DNA of 64,000 bases, from the NCBI GenBank assembly GCA_963921935.1, contig OY998179.1, forward strand, positions 26,037,114 through 26,101,113, written 5' to 3'. Source of the DNA: Galeruca laticollis. Lineage: Eukaryota > Arthropoda > Insecta > Coleoptera > Chrysomelidae. Position 1 is the first letter of the stretch; each line of letters begins with the position of its first letter. Shown here in pieces: positions 33,467 through 43,949 of this stretch. The notes beneath the pieces are model-generated. The model was not told where the DNA came from. It worked only from the letters and a program-made list of their open reading frames with translations, and searched no databases. The position numbers were made by a program, and so were the translations under genes.

Positions 33467-36334
33467 ATGACTATACACAAAATGATAGATATTTTTATAA
33501 ATTTTCAAAACTGTAGAGGATTAAGGACGAAGACGGCTGAGTTTTATAATAATTCCTTACAAAATAATTATGATATAATTGTGGCAGTTGAAACATGGCT
33601 TCATGAGGGCTTAGCAGATGGGGAACTTGTTGATTTAAATGTGTATAACGTAATAAGATCAGATAGAAATTTGGAAATAACCGGAAAATCCAGGGGCGGG
33701 GGTGTTATGATAGCAGTACAGCGGAAATACAAAATTTTAAATTATGTGCAACATCAATCGTTTTTCGAGATAGTGATTGTTGATATAAAGATAAATAATA
33801 AATTTAAAGCTCAAATTATCGGCATATACATTCCACCGGATGCTCATCTAACCCATTATGTGAATTGCTTGGAATTACTGCAACAACATATCTCTAATAT
33901 TAACAATACATTTATTCTGGGTGATTTCAACTTACCGGAAATTCAAGGTAAAACTCTAAACTTTACAAAAACTAGCGATAAATTAGACGTTCTGATTGAC
34001 TTTTTAAGTTACAATTCATTAATGCTATGTAATAACATAAAAAATCATCAAAATAAAACTCTAGACTTGGTAATTACCTCCACCGACATGATAAATAACT
34101 GCACAGTATCTCATGAACTGTTACCTTTAGTAACGGAAGATTGTTTCCACCCATCTCTAGACATCAAAGTAACTTTTAATAGAGTAATCGATAATGTGGT
34201 CACCAAGCTTGGCAACAGTAATAATTTCAATTTTAAAAAAGCAAACTTTGAAAATATGAGCAAAATGCTAAGGGATACAGCGTGGGACGACGTTACTGAT
34301 CAGACAGATGTAAATACTGCATTGGATAATTTTTATAAAAAAATTTATAGTGTATTTGAAACAACTGTTCCCAAATATAAAGTTTATAAAAACTTCAAAA
34401 AATTTCCCAAATGGTTCACTTCGGATATTAAAAAGTTATTAAAGGAAAAAAATAATCACCGAAAATTAAAATTTATTTCAAACTATTATAACGAAAAGTA
34501 TATAGAAACGAGAAGAAAACTTAAGGCATTAATAAACACCGAGCATAAAAAGTATTTGCGTCAAGTCGAAGATAGTTTAAGTAATAATATGAATATATTT
34601 TGGACATACGTAAATAAAAATAATAGTTTTTCTAAGCAGGTAGGTACATTTAGATTTAAGGATGGAAAAGTTGTCGAAGGGGAAGTAGCAGAAAAATTTG
34701 CTGAATATTTTGCATCGGTGCATTGCCCCGAGCAGTCTAATTATAATATCGACTTCAAGGATTTAATTAGTAATAATCCTATTTTAAATATTTCTGAGAT
34801 TACAATAAATGATTATGTGATAGCAATAAAAAAATTAAAACACAAAAAAGCAGCTGGATCCGACGGAATTCCTCCATACATAATAAAAGGATGCTATGAA
34901 TGGCTAGGGACACCTTTATTACATATCTATAATAATATACTCACAAACGCACAATTTCCGGAAAAATGGAAATTATCATTATACTCTCCTATACACAAAT
35001 CTGGAGATAAAAATATTGTTGAGAACTACAGGGGTGTTTCGATTATGTGTGCTGTTTCTAAGGTTTTTGAACAGATAATATATCTGAAAATTTATAATCA
35101 CGTAAAAAATAATATAATTGTTGATCAACAGCATGGATTTACGTCGGGACGCTCAATAAACACAAATTTATTTAATTTTGCGGAAGTTGTAAACGATACG
35201 TTCCAGGATCGATTACAACTGGATGTCATATATACAGATTTTAAAAAAGCTTTCGATCAAATGAATCACGACATATTGCTTAAAAAATTACACAAGTATG
35301 GAATGTCAAATAATTTATTGAAACTTATATCAAACTATCTACGTAACAGGCATTTTGTAGTAAAATATAACGGAAATACATCTGGAAAATTCCATGCAAA
35401 CTCGGGAGTTCCACAAGGATCAAACCTTGGTCCGATGTTGTTTGTTTTATTTATCAATGATCTTCCAGGTTATGTTTCGAATTCTGAGAGTTTGGTATTT
35501 GCAGATGACTTCAAGATGTTTAGGAAGATTCAGACTGTTCGGGATTGCATACTACTACAAAAAGATATAAACAGCATAATTAGATGGAGCAAGGAGAATA
35601 AATTACGTTTTAATGTTGAAAAATGTTGTGTTATGTCTATATCTAAGAAAAAGGAGTGTATCATTTTTGATTATCTCATGGACCAAGAAGTATTAGAAAG
35701 GAAGGATGAAGTTAAGGATCTTGGAATTATCTATAATAGTCAAATGTCTTTCTTTGCACATATACAAAAATCAGTCAGGAGTGCCAATCGTATAATGGGT
35801 CTAGTCTTCAGACAAAGCATTCTTTTCTCAAATACAGAGACTATAAAAAAGTTGTTCAATACCTTAGTAAGACCTAAACTTGAGTTTGGGTCTATGATCT
35901 GGGGAGATCAACCCCAAATGTACCTGGAAAATATTGAGAAAGTGCAGAACAAATACTTACGGTTCTTGTATTATAAAAAATATAAGCATTGGCCGGATTA
36001 TAGAACAATCAGAACAACTAGATTACGGGAAGAATTTGATGTTATGTCTATCACTGGTCGGCGTAAATTAAACATGATGATTTTCTTGTATAAAATAATA
36101 AATTGTATGTCGACATCAAGTAATTTATTGTACTCAATTCCTTTCAAAGTTCCGTCAAGGTTAACTCGATCCTCCTTATTGTTTGGGAGATTAAGAATGT
36201 CAGTTTGTTCTCCTCTGGAGACCATGTTAAAACTTGCCAATAGGATAAATAATGTTACTGAAATAGATTGGACAATGTCAATTAGACAATTCAAGAAAAA
36301 TATTTGTGAACATATTAAAAAGTTCGGTGTATGA
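33467..36334 (+). CDS. LINE ORF2: APE endonuclease + reverse transcriptase, intact
   Basis: 955 residues. Endonuclease (about 1-240): NFQNCRGLRTK, VAVETWLHE, GGGVMIAVQ, IIGIYIPPD, ILGDFNLPE and a terminal TEDCFHPSLDI where SDH-P is the more usual form. Reverse transcriptase (about 440-760): KKAAGSDGIPPYIIK, YSPIHKSGDKNIVENYRGVS, QHGFTSGRSINTNL, IYTDFKKAFDQMNHDI (first Asp), SGVPQGSNLGPMLFVLFIND and LVFADDFKMF (catalytic FADD). The C-terminal thumb-like region has DLGIIYNSQMSF and a FRQS(I)LF segment. Target-primed reverse transcription would be its role. All RT catalytic residues are present and the frame is unbroken, so activity is possible but unproven. Confidence 0.9.
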   Translation: MTIHKMIDIFINFQNCRGLRTKTAEFYNNSLQNNYDIIVAVETWLHEGLADGELVDLNVYNVIRSDRNLEITGKSRGGGVMIAVQRKYKILNYVQHQSFFEIVIVDIKINNKFKAQIIGIYIPPDAHLTHYVNCLELLQQHISNINNTFILGDFNLPEIQGKTLNFTKTSDKLDVLIDFLSYNSLMLCNNIKNHQNKTLDLVITSTDMINNCTVSHELLPLVTEDCFHPSLDIKVTFNRVIDNVVTKLGNSNNFNFKKANFENMSKMLRDTAWDDVTDQTDVNTALDNFYKKIYSVFETTVPKYKVYKNFKKFPKWFTSDIKKLLKEKNNHRKLKFISNYYNEKYIETRRKLKALINTEHKKYLRQVEDSLSNNMNIFWTYVNKNNSFSKQVGTFRFKDGKVVEGEVAEKFAEYFASVHCPEQSNYNIDFKDLISNNPILNISEITINDYVIAIKKLKHKKAAGSDGIPPYIIKGCYEWLGTPLLHIYNNILTNAQFPEKWKLSLYSPIHKSGDKNIVENYRGVSIMCAVSKVFEQIIYLKIYNHVKNNIIVDQQHGFTSGRSINTNLFNFAEVVNDTFQDRLQLDVIYTDFKKAFDQMNHDILLKKLHKYGMSNNLLKLISNYLRNRHFVVKYNGNTSGKFHANSGVPQGSNLGPMLFVLFINDLPGYVSNSESLVFADDFKMFRKIQTVRDCILLQKDINSIIRWSKENKLRFNVEKCCVMSISKKKECIIFDYLMDQEVLERKDEVKDLGIIYNSQMSFFAHIQKSVRSANRIMGLVFRQSILFSNTETIKKLFNTLVRPKLEFGSMIWGDQPQMYLENIEKVQNKYLRFLYYKKYKHWPDYRTIRTTRLREEFDVMSITGRRKLNMMIFLYKIINCMSTSSNLLYSIPFKVPSRLTRSSLLFGRLRMSVCSPLETMLKLANRINNVTEIDWTMSIRQFKKNICEHIKKFGV

Positions 36335-36490
36335 AGGGACACTTTTGGAAATTAGTCGTCTTTGTCTTTATTCTCTGCATCAATCAATATCACTGCTTCA
36401 TGTATAAATAGTCATACTATATAATGTTAGTATAGAATTTTGGAATTGTTAATACTTATTCCATGTAATTAGGTTATACAACCTGTTTGG

Positions 36491-36492
36491 AA

Positions 36493-36535
<43 letters not shown>
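36491..36535 (+). repeat. (AAAT)n tail of the LINE
   Basis: About eleven AAAT units close the LINE insertion. Simple repeat tails of this kind arise during target-primed reverse transcription. Confidence 0.9.
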
Positions 36536-36536
<1 letters not shown>

Positions 36537-37232
36537 GAGTTAAAGCGTGATAAGTCAGAGCCCAAAGATATTGAAAATAAATGCAGAACGGCTATATGCT
36601 CATTAATGTATGCAATGTTATGTTCTCGGCCTGATTTGTGCATTGCAATAAGCATTTTAAGCAGGTATCAGTCATTTGCAAGTTTTCAGCTATGGCAGTC
36701 AAATAGAATGTTAAGGTATGTTTAGAATACTATAGAATTATCATTAATATTTTCTAAAAATGACTTTGAAAATTTTATCGACGGATATGCAGACTCAGAC
36801 TGGGCTGGAGATCGAGTAGACAGAAAATCTACCTCAGGCTATGTTTTCAAAGTTTTCGGTTGTACAATCAGCTGGTCTTCACGTTAACAAAATACTGTTG
36901 CTCTGTCTTCCCCTGAGGCTAAGTATGTAGCTTTAAGTATAGCAATAAGTGAAGCTTGTTGGCTTAGAAGCACACTTTTGGACTTTGAAATTTCAAAAAT
37001 TGATTGTCTATGTGTAGTGATCTTCAAAGATAATCAATCTACTATTAAAGTTTGCAAAAACCCTGAGTTTCATAAAAGACAAACATGTAGACATTCGCTA
37101 CCATTTGTAAGTTTAAAATATATTCCAACCAGTTGTCAGATTGCCGACTTATTCACAAAACCATTGTCTGTAAAAGTATTTTTGTAGTAAATGTTGTTTG
37201 GAATCATTTTTTTTATTTACCATTGAGGGGGA

Positions 37233-37449
37233 TGTTGAGATTTGGTACTAGCAATGGTAAATTAGTATTATGTATTGGCAACAATGTTGGATTTATATTT
37301 AGGTAAGTTGTTAAGTTTTCTTGTTCAGAGTTTTTGATAGACGTTTATAAAAAAAAATAATAATCAATATCTAGTTTTTGAAATGTAATGATGATTGCCG
37401 ATGTAAGTTTTTAATAAATAATTAACCAAAATTGTTCTGGTTTATTTCA
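37233..37449 (+). repeat. 3' LTR of the copia element (right border uncertain)
   Basis: TGTTGAGATTTGG directly follows the purine tract, the usual copia LTR start. AATAAATAATTAACC lies near 37409. The right end is set at a CA near 37449 by analogy only; there is no 5' LTR to compare because the left end of the element is lost. Confidence 0.55.
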
Positions 37450-37639
37450 CTGCCTGATAAAATCCATCAATTATGTATGTACATTGAACTGAAATAAAAA
37501 GTTACGTTACAATTTAGATCGTTTTATCGCATGAGAAATATATAATCCACTCAATCGAACCAGCACATTCGAAATTCATTGAAAGAAGTATTAAGGTAAA
37601 CAGATGCCTACATTTTTTGTTGTTTCTGGATTGCATATA

Positions 37640-37911
37640 ATAAAATCGTTGATTAATAAAAAATCATTCATTAATAAGGGTGAACGATTTTCAGTGCGTT
37701 AAAATACACCATAAATGAACGATGGACGGAAAACGTATATAAAGAACCTCTTCGAATATCGGTTGCAAAGAAAAACGATCTGATTAATATTTGTAATACG
37801 GGAGTCATTCCAGAAGAATACCATGGCTGGTTTAGACAATTACAGTCCAGTAGTGATGCAGTAGACCATGTTACAGAAGAGCCTGCCTCTGAATCTTTAG
37901 AAGATGAATAA
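37640..37911 (+). pseudogene. C-terminal fragment of a DUF7869-like gene (copy a)
   Basis: Open from 37684 to TAA at 37909. It reads ALKYTINERWTENVYKEPLR, then ISVAKKNDLINICNTGVIPE, then EYHGWFRQL, and ends in an acidic tail (EEPASESLEDE). The pattern K-x-P-(I/L)-x-I-x-x-x-K-K-x-D-L ... I-P-x-x-Y/F-H is what I know from the C-terminus of insect proteins with the DUF7869 domain. A shifted frame 5' of it continues the likeness (KKSFINKGERFSV). The upstream two-thirds of the gene is absent. Confidence 0.5.
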
Positions 37912-39654
37912 CATGCTTTAAAATACCTACTGTTTGTTAACATTAAAGAAATAACTTTATAAAAGTGTTTTTCAATTCGTTGTTTTTGAATTAACTACAA
38001 TGAGACATTTTTTCAACTAGAGACCTTGAGTTTCATTTAAAAACACTAATTTTTTCAACAGGTAAAAACAAGTATATGAATACTCGAAAATTAATTTTAG
38101 CATTATTTTAACGTTTTTTTAAGAAGTAATAAAAATATATTATTACGTTACAAATACGAATATCTTCCCTTCTAAAAGCTTTTACTTACTCTTTATTTGT
38201 TTAAATAATATAAGAGATATTTGTCAAAAATAATGTTTGTTTTTATATAGGCAAAAGCCATTAAATGTAGCACCTCATTTACGTATATCCTTTTTCCTTT
38301 ACACATATAAAACAATTTTATTAATATTCTTCACCAATCATAAACAAAACAACACAAGCTACGAGAAAGACATGTTTTTTGCAGATAAAGGTTAACTGCT
38401 TAATTTTAAAAAGTCAAACTTCTTAATGCATTTTCTCCGAATGACGAAATGAATAGTTAGACGTTTTTTGCAGAATACCCATGACATAATAAATCAACTG
38501 AAGTTTCAGCTTCAAAAATCTATTCTTATTGATAAGTTGGGAATAGTATAATGGCAGAGGAAATATCGTCAGTATATTAAAGAATGTCGTACTTACAAAA
38601 AAAGTTTATTATCTGAACTGTCCAAAATTTGGAAAGATTTCGAGGTGAAGGGTTTTCGCAAAGTCAATATTTCTAAAAAATGAGATTCATGTTTCTTTTG
38701 AGAAACTTGTAGTACTCAGGAATTGAACTGTATGTTATGTAGTTGTGGGTATTTTTAATAATGTAATTTTTCCTTATGTAAATATCTGAAGACATTTGTC
38801 CATTCTTATATCAAAGTGACTAATATTTTTACTAATCACAATTAAATCAATCTCTTGAAATTATATTAAAATATGTAATTTATTAGTAGAAATCAATGTG
38901 TCATCTTTTAAAATGCTAACTCTCCTTTTATCAATATTTTTCATTAAGGTAATCTGACACTAATAATCATCACTAAAAAATCTGCTTTGCTTCTATGTTG
39001 AATTATTTTCGGACCATCCTGTATAATTAAGTACAGCTCAAAGACCAATAAGCCAACACTATATACATTACAATATGTATAACATGTAAGTTATAACAAG
39101 CACAACTCGAATTATACAAATTTTAAATATCAACATATTTAAATTCCATGTATATAAAATAATAAATATAATTCAAATCACTGATGACTAAACTATTGTT
39201 TATACAATTTAAGAGTATGTTTTTGTGCAGGGATTTGTATTGTGAGTTCAGACATTAAACAATTAAATAAAAACAAAATATATCAATCTAAATCATATTT
39301 ATCAGTATATTTAGTAGCTGTTAAACATTTTGTAAAGACATCGATTTTTCTATAATACTTCCTTCCAATAAAAAGCCTCTTAGTACTCCTATATCTAATC
39401 CCATAGTATTTGAGTAAAACATAATCATCACATTTTTAGAATAATAGGTTTAAGGCATTAAACCGATTATTTCACGCCGGTTTATGAAAAAAAAAATACA
39501 AGAGTGTATCAGAAGGATTATATGAAACACTGACTGCCACAAAAAGCAACTCACTATTATTTTTTTTAATATATGATCCACGATTTAATATATTTTGATT
39601 TTTTTTCGGTAAATTGTTAAATTAGAATATTATTAATATTAGGTAAGCTATGGC
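37912..39654. other. AT-rich non-coding stretch
   Basis: About 1.7 kb with no recognisable gene, RNA or element; only short shadows of open frames. Confidence 0.4.
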
Positions 39655-40012
39655 ACCACCACTAACTACGTTAGGGTAGGACGCGGTTGGGCGCCGGATG
39701 TAAATGGGCGCTCACTCGCAAATTGAGCTAGACCTGGTCTCCGTAGTCTAGTGTAATTGTGCTCTATCTGCTAACCGAGAGGCCTAGATATATCATAATT
39801 AAAAATTCGAAGAGCCACCTGTCGGATGGCAATGGCAAATCACCGCCAGTATTCTGCCTAGTACAGCCTCTCAACATAGACGTTCGTTCGGCTCGGTCTT
39901 TAAAATGTAGGTCCCTTCTATCTGTGGTAAACTGGAGAGCAAAATACAGGTAGAAGTGAGAGGTCGCCAACATCCGATCATGGATATGGCACTGTAAGAA
40001 GAAGAGTAAATC
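39655..40012 (+). mobile_element. Probable tRNA-derived SINE with an RTE-like 3' end
   Basis: The segment GGTCTCCGTAGTCTAGTG (39737) to CTAACCGAGAGGCC (39771) resembles the 5' half of a tRNA, with an A-box-like TAGTCTAGTG; the B box is eroded. The 3' end, GAGAGGTCGCCAACATCCG (39959) ... CACTGTAAGAAGAAGAG, matches the RTE 3' ends in this window (GTCGCCAACAT ... AAGAAGAAG). A tRNA-like head with a LINE-derived tail is the standard SINE layout. The left border is uncertain, and 5' of the tRNA-like part is an unassigned GC-richer piece. Confidence 0.5.
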
Positions 40013-40028
40013 TCTCCAATCAACAGAC

Positions 40029-40292
40029 ATGGATCTCGGTAAATCCACAGAAAAGTTGAAAAAATGCTGCGCTTTCTTAGAAGAATATAGAAGTACAGGC
40101 TATAAGAGCGCCATTTCAACTGCAAAGGAACTAGCTGAAGAATTAGAAATTGAGCCTGTGTTTAGAGCCACAACCAGAATACGATCGACAATATCTCAAT
40201 CTAGATTGGCAAACTTGGCAGCTTTGTCAATCGTAAATGAAATTGCTGAAATACAGTTGACTCTCATTAATTCGAAACTCAAGGAATTTTAA
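40029..40292 (+). pseudogene. Internally deleted hAT-type transposase fragment
   Basis: An 87-codon open frame. The first part (KLKKCCAFLEEYRSTGYKSA, AKELAEELEIEPVF) matches the region just before the C-terminal end of ZMYM1/DUF4371-type hAT proteins, and it joins directly to QSRLANLAALSIVNEIAEIQ, the hAT C-terminal dimerisation segment (RLxxLAxLSIxxE). The sequence between those parts in full-length relatives is missing. Open but far too short to be an active transposase. Confidence 0.6.
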
Positions 40293-40298
40293 CAATAT

Positions 40299-40440
40299 TA
40301 CGAATTATAGAGAGTTTGACATTTGAAACGGTTCGAAATTTTCGAAAGAAAAAATAAGAAACTTCGAATTATTGAGTGCTTGAAATGGTTCGAAATTTTC
40401 GAGAGAAAAAATAAGAAACAACGAATTATTGAGTACATAT
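40299..40440. repeat. 57-bp tandem repeat, about 2.4 units
   Basis: Units start at 40325 and 40382 (GAAAYGGTTCGAAATTTTCG ...) and differ at a handful of positions; a partial unit precedes (ACGAATTAT at about 40299). The recurring TTCGAAATTTTCG and CGAATTATTGAG motifs resemble subterminal sequence of pogo/Tigger elements, so this is probably the 3' end region of the adjacent Tigger. Confidence 0.8.
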
Positions 40441-40529
40441 GTATTTATGAATGGCTATTTTTATTACAAAATCAAAGGGTTAGAGGTACATATACATGTA
40501 ATACATAATGAGAATTGATTATGCATGTA

Positions 40530-41933
40530 TTATGTCTTTAGAAAAAAGTCTGTAATGCTAGTTTGTTTCAAAGCACACTGCTGAAACTGATCAATAACAT
40601 TTTCTATCAAAAATACTGCCTGAAATGCTATTTCGTCAGTGTTGTTTTGTAAACAGAACCTTTGTAATGTGTCGAATGCGGCTCTTACTTCCTTTATCGA
40701 CACCTCTGCCAAAGATTCTGATGTATCATTCTCATCTTCATCGTTCCTTTCTTCATTTGTATCTGTAACATATAAAATTTCGCCATCGGTTAGAGAACCC
40801 CAGACAGCAACATATTCATCCACCTGAACAAAGTCATAGAAACTCACACGGCTGATGTCAACCAGTAGTGTTCTTGATAGTTCTTCATCTTCCATAATTA
40901 TAGGCTGATTTTCGTAATCTTCTTTTACGAATCCGGATTTTTTAAAGAAGTTGAGAATCATTAGTGGTGTTACAGCTCTCCATGCCTTGTCAATCAGTAG
41001 AATTGTCGTTAGGACCGTGATATTGGCAGTTAGCTGATTGTTCAGAGATTCTAAAACAAGCTTAACAATTGCTTTGCGATATAACGTCTTAAAATTATGG
41101 AAAGAAGTAGACTACATTGGAGAATGTAGGATTTTTGTGGACAGTGAAATTGTTTAAAAAGAGTAGAATTTTCCACTTTTGTCGTTTCATCTCCACGTTA
41201 ACTGTTAAAAACCAATCAATAAAAAGTTCTGTAGTAATCCAAGCTTTTTTGTTAGCGCGATAAACAGTAGGAAACGATTTCACTCCTTTGAAATATTTCA
41301 TTGCTTTTCCTATCACTTATGGCTTCAATTTTTCCGATCCAAGCATATTTGATGCAAGTAAAACTGTCAGCCTCTCTTTACTATGTTTCCCCCACGACAT
41401 CTCTCATCTTTGAAAGTAATAGTTTTGTCAGGTAAACATTTGAAAAAGAGGCCGGTTTCATCAGTATTAAAAATGTCTCGGGCATCACAGTTTTATATCA
41501 AAATCTTCATCTTGATGTGCCAATCTAAGCAAACTGCATCACTAACACTTCCACTTTCCCCACACACATTTTTGAACACAACTCCATTTCTCTTCTTGAA
41601 ATTTGTAAGCCATCCCTCACTTGCTGCAAAGTTTTTGATGCTTACAGTAGACGCGAACTCTTTTGCTTTTTCTTTTAACAAGTTTCGGCTAATAGCCACT
41701 TTTTGTCCTCTACACTCTCTTAGCTAAATGACCATGCTTTCTTCCAGAGGAGCAAATTCATCTTTAGTAGTTCTTTTCCTTACTCCAGTATTTTGAGTAG
41801 CATAAATCTTCTCCATGTACTTTATTATGGTTGAGAATACTAATAGGAATCTTTTCTCCTTACCTTTCCCCACTTATTCGATTAAAAGCGTGTTTTCAGA
41901 AATCGTCATGCATTTATATTTTTTAGGACTCAT
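40530..41933 (-). pseudogene. Tigger/pogo-type transposase (CENP-B HTH + DDE), broken
   Basis: ATG at 41933 starts MSPKKYKCMTISENTLLIE, the pogo N-terminal Pipsqueak-like HTH, which then hits a stop. The second DNA-binding module (CENP-B HTH) reads AISRNLLKEKAKEFASTVSI and ASEGWLTNFKKRNGVVFKNV (41493-41699). DDE pieces: VIGKAMKYFKGVKSF, YRANKKAWITTELFIDWFL and ILLFLNNFTVHKN (41095-41316), where the expected aspartate of LFxDNxxxH reads as asparagine. The C-terminal acidic segment with SLAEVSIKEVRAAFDTLQRF and QTSITDFFLKT is open at 40530-40961. Several stops and shifts, hence dead. No TA-flanked termini confirmed. Confidence 0.85.
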
Positions 41934-42162
41934 AATTAACACAGGCTTTTAAACTACGTACAACTAACGAAAGAGTAACTGAAACTAAATTAATCAAACA
42001 AATGGAAATATCGACTTTGATAACCTAATAAAAGAGTTCGCCAATAGAAAGGGAAGAGTAAAATTTTATTAGTTTTTTTTCAAGAAATGGTAACTTCTTT
42101 TAATAAACGGTTATTTCATTATATCCTTTGCCATTTTTTCGTATGGGTTTTAATTTGAATTG

Positions 42163-42243
42163 CAGTTAGGGGGCGCTGCGGTAGAAATCTCGCCCAGGAT
42201 GCCAGTGGTTCTAAAACCGGTACTGGGCGCCACCTGTAACTAA
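42163..42243. repeat. 80-bp GC-rich fold-back
   Basis: GTTAGGGGGCGC and GCGCCACCTGTAAC form imperfect outer arms. CGCCCAG/CTGGGCG and GGTT-CTAA-AACC form inner stems. Notably GC-rich compared with its surroundings; a tiny MITE or element end is likely. Confidence 0.55.
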
Positions 42244-42269
42244 ATAATTTTGTTTAAATGACATATTGG

Positions 42270-43060
42270 CAAATTACGTGCCATTTATGAAGTATTAGCC
42301 CCGAACAGGTTTCCAAAGATATACAAGTGCTCGAGAAGACCAATTTATGACGATGAGAATGCTGCGTAACAGAAACTTGACTGCCGTAGAGGTCAGAAAT
42401 AGTCCTGCAGAAGTTTGAGATGTGCACGAAAGCGAGAGGACGGTGAGAAGAGGCTCGAATGCAACTGACCTTATGGCAAGAAGACCTGCACATTGCTCAA
42501 CTTAACAGGCAGTATAGAGTTAACCGATTGGCTTTCACTTATGCATATGTTCAGTGGAATATGGAACAGTGGTGTGGAGTATTCTACACATGAGTCCCGA
42601 TTTTATTCACGAACAAAGTATGATCGCCACAAAGTTTGGAGGGGGGTTGGTGAACGATATTCTGATTGCAACATCGTTCCTAGGTTATCATTCGATGGTG
42701 GTTCAATAATAACTGGTGAGGCATTTCTGCAAACGGACGTACGGGCCTTGTGTTGATTAAGTTTTTCAAGATCATGTGGTACCTTTTGCTCCATTCATTG
42801 GTAATAAATTTGTGCTAATGTATGATAATGCGAGACCACACATAGCTAGGTTAGTTACAGAATACCTTGATGAAGTCAGTATCAACTGAATAGAGAATAG
42901 AAGTCCCGAGCACATTTGGGATATGATAGGAAGATAGGTTATACCTGCTCTAGCCACATCTGCCAGGTTGAATCTTGTTCTTCAGGAACAATGAAAATCA
43001 AGCGATATTGATCTTGATTGAGTCAATGCCACGACATACGAATTATGGAGGCTATAATAG
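42270..43060 (+). pseudogene. Tc1-type transposase, heavily decayed
   Basis: Recognisable in shifting frames: MRMLRNRNLTAVEVRN and ERTVRRRLE (N-terminal DNA-binding region, about 42350-42460), STHESRFYSR (first catalytic region, DESRF in relatives, about 42585), KVWRGVGERYSDCN (about 42630), VPFAPFIGNKFVLMYDNARP (second D, in YDNARPH, about 42780-42840) and RSPEHIWDMIGR with E at about 42910 (third catalytic position). The DD(34)E order is kept, but stops and shifts are frequent. No terminal repeats seen. Confidence 0.8.
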
Positions 43061-43949
43061 GACACGTGGAATAGAAGCTTACATGTTAAGTGTAGTAATA
43101 TTCTATATACCCATATTTAACTCTTCCTGTTAAGGTTGTTTTGCTCTAGAAGAAGAAGCAGAATACGAACGTGAAGGATCCGTATCCCTATCATCATTTT
43201 GTTTATTTCCAATTTTTAGAAGAATGAATACAAGCTACTTATTCAGTAAAACTGCTAGTGTTGAATTTTTTGTTTTTTAATAATTTTGAGCTTTATTGTT
43301 CTTTTGAAAATATTCATTTTCTGCCACAACAAATTACTTAATATTCATAGTGAATCGCTTTTCGTGCCGGTCAGTGTATATAATATCTAGTTAGTTCAGT
43401 AAAAACGGTTAGACTGAAATGCAGTCATTTAGTACTTTCGGCTTATAAAACCATGTTCAAAGTTACTTTATAGAAGCAATTTGGGGGAAAAGAATTTTGT
43501 AAATACCTAGCATATTTCAATTGTGAAGATATTGTAATCGGAAAGACATAGAACCATTTAATGGGGACGGAATAACATGAGCTTAAGCAACTAGAAGCTC
43601 TACAAATAAAAATGCATTAATTCTACTTCTATTGTACCGACTATCGAAAGCATTCAACCAAGTTTTTCACTCCATTCCAATATGGAAGTTTATTCTTTTT
43701 AAATATTACATTGCTACATATGAAATAAAAAAAATTAAATGGTACGAAAGGATATGAAGTCCCTACGGATTTCAACAGGCAGTACAGTCATACAGCAGTT
43801 TTTGTCATCCAGATGGTATTTGTGGATCTATTTGTCATTTTATAGTTATTCATAAAACAGATTATTGTCCAATTGATTATTTAAAAATTTACAATATACT
43901 AGTTCAATAATATTGGCCGACGTTTCCATATGAGTGATTTAAAAATCAA
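43061..43949. other. AT-rich non-coding stretch
   Basis: No gene or element recognised in about 890 bases. Confidence 0.4.

Larger units (their letters stand above)
32265..36536 (+). mobile_element. Full-length LINE (Jockey-like) with both ORFs open, inside copia
   Basis: Copia coding runs up to NFRH (ends 32264) and resumes with ELKRDK at 36537, so the inserted unit is about 4.27 kb. It has a leader of about 240 bases, ORF1 (32507-33175), a 291-base spacer, ORF2 (33467-36334) and a short 3' UTR ending in (AAAT)n at about 36491-36535. No stops or shifts interrupt either ORF. No long target duplication is obvious, though a few bases (AT) could be shared. It is the youngest-looking autonomous element in the window. 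Confidence 0.88.
30455..37232 (+). pseudogene. Ty1/copia polyprotein, internally deleted and split by a LINE
   Basis: A gag start is visible in one frame (TLKLTGENWTVWKFRTT, about 30471). The sequence then jumps to the integrase C-terminal region (30560-30790: PFDLWHKK, NLKVFGSTVSVHIPK, GIFLGY, then KGYRVYILEKH). An acidic linker (30810-31262) leads into RT: CKWVFKRKKDESGN (about 31270), QLDVCSAFLYGDINDNVYIM (about 31459) and ILLYVNDLLVAGSN, with YVND in place of YVDD (about 32012). The LINE interrupts at 32265-36536. RNase H resumes with CSLMYAMLCSRPDLCIAIS, YADSDWAGDRVDRKSTSGYV and KYIPTSCQIADLFTKPLS, ending at 37187. Protease and most of integrase are deleted. A polypurine tract (GAGGGGGA, about 37225) precedes the 3' LTR. 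Confidence 0.88.

Noticed and set aside
39737..39790. Functional tRNA gene
   Set aside because: Only the 5' half resembles a tRNA, the B box and acceptor stem are eroded, and the downstream part is LINE-like; a SINE is the better explanation.
40325..40440. Two near-identical units as a CRISPR-like array
   Set aside because: Direct tandem units without spacers in an insect genome next to a Tigger gene; not a CRISPR.
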